64,000 nucleotides of DNA from Chelonoidis abingdonii (taxonomy: Eukaryota; Chordata; Testudines; Testudinidae), in contig NC_133777.1 in assembly GCF_003597395.2 (NCBI RefSeq), positions 57,769,843 through 57,833,842 of the forward strand. The letters run 5' to 3'. The translations under genes were made by a program, and so were the position numbers. The notes beneath the pieces were generated by a model, which saw nothing but the letters and a program-made list of their open reading frames with translations, did not search any database and was not told the DNA's origin. Shown here piece by piece: positions 24,166 to 36,908 of the stretch. How positions within the stretch are numbered: position 1 is the first letter of the stretch; each line of letters starts with the position of its first letter.

Positions 24166-25637
24166 CTTTTTGGAAATTGAATTAATTTGATTTAATCCCA
24201 TTAGAGCACTGTACTTTATGAAGTATATATTGACCCAGCGTCCTCAGAAAATGAGAATGTCAGAAATCTGTGGACATTGCATCTGGCATTTAAGGCAGCT
24301 CGAAAACTCAAAACCAGCATTCTTCTCTTTGGACCTTTCATCGCAGAGCCATTGCAAACCCTGAACACTAGCAGGGAGGCATGTAGGTCACAGCTAAAGC
24401 ACTAAGCATGAATAGACAAAAGCAAGTGCTAAAAACAAAAGTTCTTTTTGGTTTGGCTCCCCTGAGTTCTGAAGTGGCAGGTGAAGAGAACAAAACTTGG
24501 CAAGTGGCCAGCTCTCTGGTGCTCTTGTACTAAGATAAATTCTTCCCTTGTCCCACATCTCAATGTTTCTTTTCATTCTAATGGAAAAATATTGCTCTCG
24601 GTGGTAGAGGAATTTCAGAAGCTGTCAACTGGAGCCCAAAGAGTTACATCCCCTTTGTGTGGACTTTTATATAACCTCTAGAGGTTTTCAGACTGCTGGT
24701 ACCTACATTCCATCAGATTATTAGGGAAGTGCCTCTTGGCTGGACCTGTAGTTTCAATATATCAGAGATTTCAAGATCCTCTGGGATGATAAAGGATGCT
24801 TAGATGGAGATTTAAGGCTCCTATTCTGAAAATGCTTTGAAGTCGTGAAACACAATATAAATGCTAATTGTTGGTATTTTTAAATAGTCACAATAGACAG
24901 TTTTAAAAGATGTTTAAATGTAATTGTAACCATATTTGAAATCTGTGTTGTATTACACAGAGTACTCTGTACACACAAATAGGAGCTCTGCATCTGCTTC
25001 TGCCCCCATAGAAGAGAAGGGAGCTGATGTTGCATACAAGCCTTACATGGCAGTTTTCTTGCATGTCAGGCTGCATGGAAATACCAACATCCTCCCATTG
25101 TAACTCTCAGGAGCTTTTGAAGTCAAGTGACATTACCTGAGAGGTTCAAAATGTACCCAGCATAGTAAATCTAATCATTCTGGGTCCTGCACATTTTTCC
25201 AGCAAGAGGAATTTGGCTGTCAGCAATCAAATAACAAATCACAAGCCCTTTCATCACAAAATGCCATTTTTACCACATATAGGGCTTTCTGTAGAAAAGG
25301 TGTGATCAGAAACAATACTCAGATTGTTAATGTCCAAGCGAGTGCCAACAAACACGGGGACCATGAAGAAATGACCTGTACAGGCGTTGAAAAGAAAGCA
25401 ACTCCAAGATAGCCCAGCTGTCAGTATTATCTGTACATTCCGTCAGAGCAAAGACTGAACTCAGAGGGTCAGTGGGACAAGAAATAGTTGTAAGCCATAA
25501 GAATGCTTCTGGTGCACCATCCCATGTTCAGATATGATTCTGCCCAGAGGCCTTGTCTAGACATTAAGCCACAATGGAGATAGACTAGAAGCTTGAACAT
25601 TGCACACATGAAATATATTATTTGCATTTTTAATCTG

Positions 25638-25881
25638 TGCGGCAGATGTCTAGTGCAGGTACAGTATACTCAGGTACAGCCGAAACTCTATTATCCAAGC
25701 CTTGATATTATCCGAATCCCTTCCTTGTCCCCCCATGTACTTCATGCTGGGGGACAAGGAAGGGATTCAGATAATGCAGAGGTTTGGATACTAGAGCAGA
25801 GACCCCCTGGCCAGGACTGCGAGGACAAGAACATGCCCCGGGCCATGTGGGAGGCCACCCTGCTGCTGGATGGCTCCTGCA
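25638..25881 (+). repeat. Tigger-like repeat unit, copy 1
   Basis: This 244-bp unit matches 29725-29966 with few substitutions and a 2-base length change. It starts tgcggcagatgtctagtgca, has a cgaaactctattatccaa end resembling Tc/mariner-Tigger termini, and contains the inverted pair aatcccttccttgtcccc / gggggacaaggaagggatt. Confidence 0.7.
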
Positions 25882-28800
25882 TGTTCAGTACAATAAATAA
25901 CATATTTAACAACCTAAAAAGGGAAGGTGTAGAGTAAGGGGAGACCTGCATTGATTTAATAGATCTGAAGTATCTGTGTTCCAAAGAACAGAACATCTCT
26001 GAGAATAACCAGAACACCTCCTTTAAGAACAATGTGCCTGTTTTGTTGCTCTCCCATTTAGGTTACATATAGCACAGAAAACGGAAGACACTCTTTCCAG
26101 CAGCTTCTAGTGAACCCTTACTGAGGAAAGAGAATCCCCTCTATCTGAAAACATTACTGCACCTGTAACAGCACTTGCAGCTCCTTTTCTGATGGGTGAT
26201 GGCTGTTTCCTGTAGCAAATTCTCTCAGGCATTAACAGCATTTGAGGATATTGTCTGTTGTTGTGCCTCAGCTTTTCCCCTGAATTCCAAATGCTACACG
26301 ATTTTTCCAAATCTCCCTGTTCTTTGATCATAGGCAGCCTTCCCTTTTAAATGTACTCAGGCATCTGAAGGGTACCTCAGTGAATTACTGTCAACCTAAA
26401 GACATCAGAAAAATTGAACTCTGGACGTCAGCAGTTGTACAGAAAGTACACGGACCTTTTACTTCTTTCCCTAGGCCTGTTCAGTCCATTTGTGAGAGTT
26501 CAGTTACACACAGTGCTGCAGTTGGGAGCTAGATCCTAGTAAGAGGATACATGCTGCTTTACAAAGCTAATTGCAACCAAATCATCAGTATGTTGATGGG
26601 TGTAAATAGTGGGTATTTTGTGGCTGGGAGTGGAACTTGATGAGGGTATTAATATCTGCGTATATCATAGTTACAGTTAAATAGTCTTTAGATCTCCCCA
26701 AGGTTGTACATGCAAGTGGTTTTCTTGCAGAAGTGGCTAGAATACATTCTCTACAAAGAGAATTCTTCTTATTGCAGTTGAAAATATATTCAGAATCACA
26801 CATATTGCTGTGCACACAGTTTAATTACTAGTTAATGATCAATCCTTTTATATTGATTGACAGCTGTTGCTCAAGTCCTGAATGTTCAGACCTGTTGTGA
26901 AGAACAGAAGTTATTATGAAATAAAATTATACTTTTAGCTTTCACAACCATTCTCAAGAAAATCAGTAATAAAATACTACTGGGACTCCAAGTGATTTGC
27001 AGCAGACTTGTCCTTTATTCAACAGATTGTCAGAAACCACCTCTAAATTACATTATCTAAGAGCTATACCTACCACAATGTTTTAAAAAATCAGAGTTGG
27101 TATAGAATTTCACTAATATCGAGACAATGCAGTGGTTATTGCCTCAAGACCTAAAGCTGGGAAGCAGTAATCCAAAGTTTTAAATCATAAAAGCTTTGTT
27201 TTCCATTGAACACACATATTGTGCAGTGTATAAGTTGAGGCAATGTTCAAGTATGTGTATTGAAATGGAAAAAAAGAGCATTTTAATTTTTAAAACCAGC
27301 TATTGAGTCTAACATGGGTGCCATTTTGGATTCATTTCTAAGAAAATTTCTACCTATGCCCATTTTAAAATGCTTAGACAGTCCCTTTTCTAGGACTTGG
27401 CTACTGCATTCAAAGCAGATGAATCTATCATCAATATTAAACAGTTAAATCATCTAAATTAATCTCTTGCAAAAATCAAGAATGTCTTTCATTTGTTCAG
27501 TTTTTTCCTGATTCCAATCTCATTTACTGTGTGGTAACTCAAAGGTCTTAGCAAATGTAATTTATTATTTTGTACTTATACTGAGTCCTGTGGTAAACCT
27601 TATTCATAATCTGTGCATGTGTTTCTTTTGTAACTATTCAGGAATAGAAGAAAATCTCTCTCATATTTCACCCAGCACACATGTCAAAAATTTATTAGTG
27701 CTACGTATCCTTGCAGTTACAGTAAAATACACAAAACAAGGATCATTTTACATAGTCTGCGCAAATAGACAAATGTTGACGATTGTGATTATTGATTACA
27801 AATTGGTAACACAGATGACCTGTTTCATAGCTTTAACTACACAGCTGGTCTATCTAGAACTAAGCCAGAGTTTTAGTCTCTCTGAAACATGAGATCCCAA
27901 ATTTCACTTCAATTTCTGTGTCATCCCTGAAGGTTCAAACTGCACCCAAAACTAAAAATCTCTTCACTCTTATCACACAAAGTCTCCACCCTAACAATGA
28001 CTAGTTTGAAAAGATGATACTGTGAGGAATTTGTATGAATTAGTGGGAGTGGAATGGAGTGGCTGGACAAGTGGAGGTAGCATACTGCTGAGTTTCTAAA
28101 AATGCAGAAGATACTGTGCAGTGCTTGTCCATTAATATAGTGTGTGTTTTTATTTGCCATTTCCACGTGTTTTTCTTATTTCACTGACCTATCACAACTT
28201 GGTGCCTGTTGTCCTTGACAAACTCACCACTCTGACTTCTCCATTGAGTTAAACAAGTTTAAAACAGAGAAAATGAATCAGAGCTATTGAACATTGGATC
28301 ACATTCTGCTTGTATAAGCATACTGACCCTGCTGAAGTTAATGGCAAAACTCCTGTTGACTTCAACAGAACCAGGATTATAGCCAGAAATTCCACATATA
28401 ACTGCTTCTCTCTGCAATAGATATAGTATTATCCTAAGAGAGTATTAGCTCTATTCCATCCAGTAAAAGGAGCGTGGTCAGGGCAGCTTCTGGAGCTTTG
28501 GCTGACTATTAAAGCTTTCTGGGTAGAATCGCTGAAGGAGGGGAGTGGCAGGGATGTTTTTATATAGCAATTAAAGAAAATGCAGCTACATTGTTTCTCC
28601 TGTTGTTTATTCTGTTCAGTAGCTGATTTGCTCACGTTCTTCCTGATAAGAGTTTGACACAGTACCCATCTGTGTGCTGTTAAGGAATTATATGATTGAG
28701 CTTTTGCTATATGTGCATGTTAGCCTAGGTAAACTGTATGCTGATTTTCTCAACACGCCCTGTACTTTTTCATTGGTGCCAAGGTTTTTGTGGTTATCTG

Positions 28801-29317
28801 GTCAAGGAATCACAAATTCCATGCAAAACATAAACAGAATCTCCATTATTAATAACACTCAATTGTTTTAGGCCAGAATAAGCCTTTGAAAATCATACCC
28901 CTTTATGCAACACCAAAACCAATATGCTGCTGGAATAATCTTCTAAAGGCCTTTCAAACAATGCCAGGAACCGTATCGTGTGTATTTAACCTTTAAACAA
29001 GCAATAAGGGCCCATGTGAGCCAAATTTCCATTTCAGACTGGAACCAACGCCACCTCACATAGATATGTGGAAACACTGAAGGAAAACCCTGGGAGATTC
29101 AGGCGTTTTCTGAAAACCGCGCACACTATGAGAATTTGTAATGCTGCAGAATTGAACTCTAACCTTCAAAAGATTAGTGATTATAATCCTGCTTGAATCT
29201 GGAGCAGTATCAGTGAACATGTCCCTCCCTTTCAAAAGCAACAAACAAACAAAGAAGTGTGCTGGTAGCAACACATTATTGGATTTCTCTAGGAGTACTG
29301 ATTGTAACCATACCAAA

Positions 29318-29640
29318 TAGGGTATTGCCTGACTGGATCAGGTCCAAGGTGCATGCCCTGTACCCTGCCAGTAGTCAACACCAGATGCTTCAGAGGAAGG
29401 TGATCCCCCCTCCCCCTGAAAGCAGATTTGGGGTCCTTCCAGATAACTGGGGGAGTATTTCTATCCCATGCAGTCCCAGAGAAGCCCTCTGTCACCAGGA
29501 CAGGATTGGCAGCATGCTCCCAGCCATGTAACCATAGAAGAACTGGGTTTCCTCTTGACCTGCTCTGGGCATTACACTAGTTGCCTTTTCCCTTGGGGGC
29601 TGGGTCACGACTAGTCTGGGAGAGGTGGGGTAGGTTTTTT
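29318..29640 (-). repeat. Probable CR1-derived remnant
   Basis: Phrases such as accagatgcttcagaggaag, and the upstream gggtattgcctgactggatc, resemble the inverse of a CR1 3' region, though strongly diverged. Confidence 0.4.
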
Positions 29641-29724
29641 GTCTTCCCCACAGCAGGTTTGGGACCCAGTGGTAGTGGAGCAAGGAGGGTTATGTTTAAA
29701 TGTCACACCTTAGTAAGTAAGACT

Positions 29725-30471
29725 TGCGGCAGATGTCTAGTGCAGGTACAGTATACTCAGGTACAGCCGAAACTCTATTATCCAAGCCTTGATATTATCC
29801 GAATCCCTTCCTTGTCCCCGTGTACTTCGTGCTGGGGGACAAGGAAGGGATTCAGATAATGCAGAGGTTTGGATACTAGAGCAGAGACCCCTTGGCCAGG
29901 ACTGCGAGGACAAGAACATGCTATGGGCCATGTGGGAGGCCACCCTGCTGCTGGATGGCTCCTGCAGTAGCACAGGAAGCCCTTTGCAGGCCTGCGGTCA
30001 TGGGAATGAGCAAGATGACCTAGACAGCGGAGCTGCAAAGGGATCCCTGTGTTCCTGCAGGGCCTGTTACACTCAATCCCTACAGGCAGAAGGTGCTGGG
30101 AAGGCTGGTAGGACAGAAGAGATAGGGGCAAACTGGGGGGCTCCTGCAGTGGATGCTTGCAGGTGGCAGTCCCCATATGCCCCCCAGCTCCTGGGAATGT
30201 GAACCACCGCCCCTCCTGCAGCAGGCTGAGGGCCTGCGCCCCGGCAGCTCACAGTCCTGGGAGCCACAGAACCTGAGCATGGTGAGGAGAGAGCCGGGGG
30301 GCACGCCTGCCACCGGTCTGGGGTCCCAGCCGCCGGCACTGCTCAGCCTCCTGCCAGCCTGGGGTTCCGTTCACTCAGCCGGCAGTGGGTTGAGCAGGGC
30401 CAGTGGCCAGGACTCGGGCTGGCAGCCGTGTGCCAGGCAAAATCGGCTCACATGACAAAGGAAGTTGCCGA
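29725..30471 (+). repeat. Tigger-like repeat unit, copy 2, joined to a GC-rich hAT-like segment
   Basis: 29725-29966 is the second copy of the unit at 25638. The following 500 bp are GC-rich, and the right edge gttgccgacctctg resembles the inverse of the CAGGGGT ends seen at 34221. The block looks chimeric: Tigger-like on the left, hAT-like on the right. No coding domain is recognised. Confidence 0.55.
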
Positions 30472-31499
30472 CCTCTGATGTACAAGATTGTGATTAACAT
30501 CCCTTAGTATTCTTAGGATATATCCTAACAAATAAGCTTCCTGATTTGTGCCTTGTTCAGACTGCGCCTGTGATCCTTATTTCCAGATGGCTGCCATAAG
30601 CTAAATTGGCTCCTAAAACCTAATGAATAAATATAGTGTTCTCAGCGTTTATCCTCAATGTTCCTTTTCACAGAGCCTCACAGAAATTTGTATCCCATAC
30701 TGGCCTGGTTCAAGTTATACGTTATCACATTACGAACTTTAATACCAGCCATGCTCAAACATAACAAAATGTTTCTTTAGAGTGGAAAGCCTCCAACTTA
30801 TTTCAGTTTAATATCATGGACCGATATTTTAGTTTAGTTAAACTGTGTTGTCTCAGCGTTTAACCTAAGTTTCCTATAAAGTTTACTTTATGAGCAAAAT
30901 CAATCCTTGTGATAAAAAGTGTGCAATAGTTCTCAAGACAGTGGTAGACCTTCCTCTTCCTGTAAGTAAGAAAAAGAAATTGCCATGTAAATATACTATG
31001 CTGAGACCAAGTACAGAAATCAAACAGCTCTGAAATGTAAAGATAAAGAATCCTGTGTTTACACCTTTTGCTTCTTTACTTTTAACATAGCTTGGGAAAC
31101 TAAGCTAATGGTGTTGTCATGGCTTTAGTCAGAGTATCCTTTTTGGTTTGGTTTTGGTAATGTTCACATTTGTTGGAATTTCATTCTCTGAATTCAAATC
31201 AACAGTTACAGCTGTCATATCCTCTACAGGAAACACAAGTTTCCTGATATAATCCATTCAGAACGTGATTTTTTTTAGAAGTTTATTGGGGAAAAAATGT
31301 TTTGTTGGCTTTCAATAAATCCTCCAACTGTATTTCTGATAACCCTTCTTCATCACCTGCTGAATAAATGTAGTGGATCTTCCATTGCTTCCAAGTGATC
31401 TACAGTGTAGGTACTGCAGTGCAGGGAGCAAACTTTTCAGAACTAAGTGACAGGATTCTAAGTCTCGTTTTCAAAGTGATGTAGGCATTCAGGAGCTTA

Positions 31500-31665
31500 A
31501 GGGGTTTTCTATGCAGTTTTTATGTTGCTTTATCTATGCCAGTCTAGAAACGGATACAATTAAGGTGGTACAACTACCTAATGAGGATGCAGTTGTCCTA
31601 GTATAAAACTTCTAAACTGACATAATTAAAGCATTGTAAAAACTGTGTGTAGACCAGCCCTAATT
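31500..31665. repeat. Degraded MITE
   Basis: The right edge ctgtgtgtagaccagccc is the GTCTACAC-type terminus. The left edge ttttctatgcag is strongly mutated. The interior has paired tatgccagtct and actgacataat motifs. Confidence 0.4.
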
Positions 31666-32254
31666 CTCATCTGAAAGTCAACGAGACTTAGGCTCCTAAG
31701 TCACTTAAGCACCTCTGAAAATTTGACCCTAATTTAGGGTAACAAGACTGGGGGAAAATATTTTTTTTTACTATGTTGATTTTAAAGAAGATGTGATTGT
31801 TTCATAAAGACTCATGTCTTACGAACAGTTTGAAAGGCATGCTTTTTAAAAAGTACTTCATTTTCTTTTCTCTTTCCTAGGCTTCAATGAAGTTAATGTA
31901 ATTGATGCCCCTGTAAAATGCTGAAAATATGTAACTAGATTAGGTGGCTTTCTGAGCTGACAAAATATTACTTGTTTCTGTAATCTTTTGAAGCAAAGCT
32001 TTAGCTGCTTCAGTACGGCAAGTGTAAGGATTTATTTTTTTAAACCAAGTAATCCTGTTTCCTTATGGACAGTTTTGAAAAATGTACTTTGTCACCCAAA
32101 TAAATAAATAAACAATGGAAATCTTGTGTGTCATTTGTTTACTGGCTAGCCATATGGAACAGTACAACGAACCTGTAAGCCTAGAACTTGCAAGTTCTTT
32201 CACAGCGCTCAGCTGATTGCTGTGCTCCAGCAAAAACGTGACAAAAAGCTATAT

Positions 32255-32395
32255 AGCCTTGAGCCAGTGAAGCACTTAAACACAGGCTAAACATGAAGCA
32301 TATGAGTAGTCCCACTGATTTTTATGGGACTACTCAGAAGCTTAATTATAAGCATGTGCTGAAGTGCATTGCTGAATCAGGGCCTCGGGGCACAA
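32255..32395. repeat. Ancient palindromic repeat
   Basis: Perfect 12-base arms tgagtagtccca (32303-32314) and tgggactactca (32325-32336) lie around a 10-base loop, followed by aagcatgtgctgaagtgcat and gctgaatcagggcc. This is a widespread old amniote repeat. Confidence 0.7.
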
Positions 32396-32834
32396 TTAAG
32401 GTTAAGAGCTATGGCTAATATTTCCCAGGGCAGCAGTATTTCAAGTCCACTTTTCACCTGCAGTTTCCTAGCATAAAATAAAGTTGGACTGTGGGCAGGG
32501 CATAGGAAAGAGTGAATAATCAGGTCTGCAGTGGTGGGGATGAGAAAAAAGATCTGCCTCAGTTCAGGGGAGGCAGGGAACAAGGATGTACAAGAAGACA
32601 TTAGAATGTTGCAGTCCAGATTTGTATCCAGGGACTTGGAGCATAAGAAAACCAAGCTTTAAAGCTTTCTCCTTCAGAACATTAATAGTTATGAAGTGTG
32701 ACTATCCTTCTGGTGGCACAGAACGCTAGTCTAAAATGCATATTTAATTTATGAGAGTAGCTAGAGTACGTGACTAGAATATAAGAGATATGCTGTTATG
32801 TGACATCCACTACTCTTTCTGTTCCCTGATGCAG

Positions 32835-33014
32835 TGTTCAACTGAATGTAGCAGCGGAACCCAACAGAGAGAAGTCATTTGTATTAGAAAAACGGAAGGC
32901 AGTTTTGATGTGTTGAACCCTTATGAATGTTCATTTTTGGAAAGACCTCCCAGCCAGCAGCCCTGCTACCTCAAACCCTGTGGGGCTAAGTGGTTTAATA
33001 CAGAGTGGAGCACA
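32835..33014 (+). CDS. THSD4: THSD4-like exon B (TSP type-1 repeat segment)
   Basis: This internal exon encodes 60 residues and is phase 0 at both ends. The acceptor is ttccctgatgcag and the donor is gtaagt. Cysteines at residues 1, 5, 16, 32, 44 and 49 complete the repeat opened by WFAGSWSQ in the exon at 22605. Residues 53-60 (WFNTEWST) open the repeat completed by the exon at 46970. The segment carries the T-Q-Q-R-E-V motif typical of TSR strand B. Glu precedes Cys5, so the O-fucosylation consensus is again absent. A foldback repeat begins 84 bp downstream of the donor site. Tandem TSRs in this protein family mediate binding to the extracellular matrix and to fibrillin microfibrils. Confidence 0.88.
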
Positions 33015-33097
33015 GTAAGTCCTTTTTTCGTTTTCTATATTCAAGCCAGATTGGTGCGTCTCTGACCATCTCCTTTGTATTTATATGAAAAGCATCA

Positions 33098-33708
33098 CAT
33101 GGGGAATAATATTGACCTTGAAATGAGACTTCATATTCTCTGCACATGAATTATATTGTAAATAAAACCTGCTTTGTGCTGTCTCTGGGGGCAAAGCAGC
33201 TGAAATCTTCCCTACAGGGACAGCCAAGGAGTCCACTAAGAGAAAGGAATCCCCAGGTTGTGCGGCTGCCTCTGCATCACCCATGTCCCCTTCCATATAG
33301 GGAGCATGCTGAGGAAGAATGGAGCTCATGCTGTTTCACCTGATCCTTGTCCCTATGGGACCACTGCAGACAACATAATTTAGAGCAGTCTTTTTGCCGC
33401 TTATGGCCCCCAGCTTGTCCATGATCAAGGGAGCAGAAAAATGGTGTAGCACTTCCTCCACACTCCTAGATCTCCTCAGCTGCAGTGAGGGTAAACTAAT
33501 GTGGCATTTAGTTAATCAGATAAAAGAGAATGTACACATCTTAAATGCTATGGAGTCAAGCCAGATTCCTTTCTGTTGGGAGACTCTTCGGCTGCCCTGT
33601 AGGGAAGATTTCCAGCTGCTTTGCAACACTGACACAGCATGTTTAATTTATAATATAATTCATGTACAAAGATAAAGTTTCACTTCAAGGTCAGTAGTAT
33701 TATCCATG
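33098..33708. mobile_element. Foldback element with arms of about 150 bp
   Basis: 33098-33251 is the inverse complement of 33564-33708 at roughly 80 percent identity by eye. Shared blocks include catgaattatatt, gcaaagcagctg, aaatcttccctacaggg and gaaaggaatc. About 310 bp separate the arms. It starts 84 bp after the donor of exon B. No transposase frame; the superfamily and TSD could not be set. Confidence 0.85.
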
Positions 33709-34220
33709 GTACTGTAGGCCCATTGCTTAGGGCCATGCTCCTGGACTCATGTGACTACTTCAGAATTTAAATTTTATATTTTAAAAAATTGTCATGATTG
33801 TGAAAACTCAGTTGTAAGCAATACAGTGATTCTGCCTGAGTCTGGACAGCCTGAAAAAATAGCTTGGACTGTCACATTCATTTTAATTGTTAGCTCTGAA
33901 ATCCACTGCTTTGAGGGGTCCAACCAATACCATCCCAGAAGAGAACTCTGGGCTTGGGGGGTCCTTGTTGCTGTCACCTGGGTCTTGACTCTACCGGGGG
34001 TGCTCTAGGCAGAGGTAACGCTCCAGACATAGTCCTGTGTATGGAAAAGTGAAGGCTGAGTCTTTCCTTCTCTAGGGTAGACCCCAGCCTGCCTGAATAG
34101 AGGGAACTGTGGTCTGGGCAGTACATAGGCTCAGCCTGTCCGAAGAAGAATTGGTGAGTCCTTATGAGGTGAGGGTGAGGGTACTTATGAGTGAGAATCC
34201 AAGTTGGTATAGGGCTAGAG

Positions 34221-34531
34221 CAGGGGTCGACAGCCTTTCAGAAGTGGTGTGCCAAGTCTTCATTTATTCACTCTAATTTAAGGTTTTGCGTGCCAGTAAT
34301 ACATTTTAACATTTTTAAGAGGTCTCTTTCTATAAATCTATAATATATAACTAAACTATTGTTGTATGTAAATTAAATAAGGTTTTTAAAATGTTTAAGA
34401 AGCTTCATTTAAAATTAAATTAAAATGCAGAGGCCCCCAGACCGGTGGCCAGGACCCAGGCAGTGTGAGTGCCACTGAAAATCAGCTCGTGTGCCGCCTT
34501 CGGCACACATGCCATAGGTTGCCTACCCCTG
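34221..34531. mobile_element. hAT MITE (CAGGGGT family), perfect TSD
   Basis: A 311-bp element with ends caggggtcgacagcct and the inverse of caggggtaggcaacct. It is flanked by identical ggctagag at 34213-34220 and 34532-34539. The interior is AT-rich. The same family occurs inverted at 56378. Confidence 0.96.
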
Positions 34532-35384
34532 GGCTAGAGTGTGTGGGCTGGAGAGGAGGGGACACTTGGGCTGTGCAAGGACCCCAGATTGCCTGTTTAA
34601 CCGAGAGACAGCAATCTGGCTTTCTGTTGTCCTCCAAATGAACAGTGAGCCCCTGTCCTCAGCACTGTGTCATTAAACTGGAAGAATGGAGAAGGCTCTG
34701 CAGAGAATAGTCAGCTTTGCGTGACTGGTAAATCTGTGAATTAAAATGCCTGAGAAGTTTTATGAAATGGTCAGTCCATTCCACAGTGGAACCGGCATTT
34801 GATTCCTAAGAAATAGCTAGAAAAATACTTCTGGCTAAATTGAGAAATCAGAAATAACTCAACTTTAAATTCTTATAGACACCGATTTTAAAGTGATGTA
34901 GAAAGGAACTTATTTAACAGATATTAATGTCAGTGATTTTTCTATAACACTAGGTTAGAGATCTTACCACAGCTTTGCAGCAGCACAGCCATCAGTCACA
35001 ATATGGTGGTTCTGTGGTGTGTGATTGTGGTTGTAGCTGCCCATTTTAATCAATAATGCAACAATGCTCCCTTCTGCAACTGCTTATCAGAAAACTACCA
35101 TTCTTCCAGTTGCTTTTTGATGGCATTTTTTCCCGACGTTTCTACGACAGAAAACAATTGCAGTAAAATTGATTAAATTAGTTTTCAGTTGCAATTTAGT
35201 ACAATCAAGGGTCCGTGAGGCTGACTTGTGTTAGTTTTTTCCCCTAAAGAATATCCCTTTGTGACTGTGAATTTAAAATGATCCTGGGGCAATATTTATT
35301 CATGATATATGGTGTAACCCTTCAAGAAGCTGAACACCAGCAAATCTAATTTTAAATTAAAAGGGAGTAGAGATTTCTATTCAG

Positions 35385-35640
35385 GGTTTGGCTACCCAGG
35401 AAGGTATTCTGCAATAGTTATTCCTGATTAATTTCCTGTCTGGATGCTTTTATTCTGGAATAAAAGTACTTTAATCTGAATTATCTTGATTCAAGTGGAT
35501 CAAACTAATTTGGATTAAGGCATTCTTATTCTGGGATAAGAGTGCTCACACAGGGAGTTAATCAGTAATAGCTATGCCATTTTAAATCTATAACCTATCT
35601 TAATCCAGATTAATTTATCTATGTAGACAAGCCTTCAGAC
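35385..35640. mobile_element. TIR MITE, degraded
   Basis: The left edge gtttggctacccagg and right edge ctatgtagacaagcctt are rough inverses. The interior holds many taatccagatta / attctggaataa alternations that can self-pair. Confidence 0.5.
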
Positions 35641-36740
35641 CCTTTTTTCATGTCTATCACTGTGGAATCTCCATCTTTTAAGATCAGGTCCATATCATTT
35701 AATGTTCTTTCATTTGTTTAGGTTGTATACTATAAACTTATCAATAGGCTTAATAAATTAACCTTACTAATTATGGGTAATAAGCTTTTCTGATATTGTT
35801 GGGTTTATCATGGCATGATCTAGCAAATCTTCCTATTTACCTTAACGGGTACTAGTTAGACTCTTATTATGGTCAATTTCCCTTATTTTCATCATGTAAT
35901 GAATTTGCACTGTCACTTGTACAATGACTAGAAATTTCGGAGACCCAGCTCAAGAAGTGCCTAATACGATTTCTTGCTTCCCAGGAAAAATTGCAGAGCA
36001 ATGTGTGTGCTCCTTTCCCACACTGTCTGCCCAATGTGCAATGCAGTGGTCTCTAAATGTTCTGGAATGTTCAGGATATATCAGGGAAATTCCCCACTGA
36101 GAGAAGAACATGTCATTACTGTTGAGCTGAGTGAGACTTGCTGTGAGGATGTTTGTAAGCAGTATTGTAGCTTTACATTTGCTGCTGGGTATGAATGATA
36201 CAGGAAAGAAGGGCACCACCAGGGCAAGAGTGATTTGGAAAGGGTTTAAAAGCTTTTGGAGATTAGGATCTAAACCACTCAGCTACTGGTAGAATTGATA
36301 GCAAACACATGCTGCAGCCCACTGGAGTTAATTTACCAGTTTTTATTGAGATTATTTATGGAATTATTTTAAGATAAAAAAGAACTTGAATGGAACCTTC
36401 AAGGTGTGCACATACCATAGCTAAGTAAACATGTGATCTTCATATTGTAATTTTGTCTTGCCTCATCTGTGCAATTGTTTTTCTCATCCATCCATGTATG
36501 TAATAATTCCAGTAGTACGGTCCAGTATTGTAAAAAATAACTACAAGTGTAGTGCTCACAACTATGAACGTTTCCATTGCAATCACTGCAGTTCCCCTAC
36601 TAGTAGTAACTGTATTCATTAGTCAGTGTTGGCATGATCTGATTACTTATTTTGAACTTCTTCCATACTACGTCTTTATTTTTTTTCTGCAAAGTGCCTA
36701 TCCCAATTTGAGGCACTGTACAAATAATAAATAACATCAC

Positions 36741-36908
36741 TATAGAATATCAGGGTTGGAAGGGACCTCAGTAGGTCATCTCGTCCAACCCTGTGCTCAA
36801 AGCAGAGCCAATCCCCAGGCAGATTTTTGCCCCAAATTGCCCCCTCAAGGATTGAGCTCACAACACTGCGTTTAGCAGGCCAATGCTCAAACCACTGAGC
36901 TATCCCTC
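36741..36908 (-). repeat. tRNA-derived SINE with CR1 tail, reverse copy
   Basis: The inverse of the family at 14412. The left edge tatagaatatcagggttgga is the CR1-type tail and the right edge ccactgagctatccctcccc is the tRNA-like head with the box A inverse. The head is more complete than in the 14412 copy. Confidence 0.92.

Larger units (their letters stand above)
22779..32834 (+). other. Intron between TSR exons A and B
   Basis: This is a phase 0 intron of 10.06 kb with GT-AG ends. It holds a degraded MITE near 23895, two copies of a Tigger-like unit (25638 and 29725), a CR1-like remnant near 29318 and old palindromic repeats at 31500 and 32255. Nothing else recognisable was found in 24170-25630, 25890-29310 or 30480-31490. 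Confidence 0.8.
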
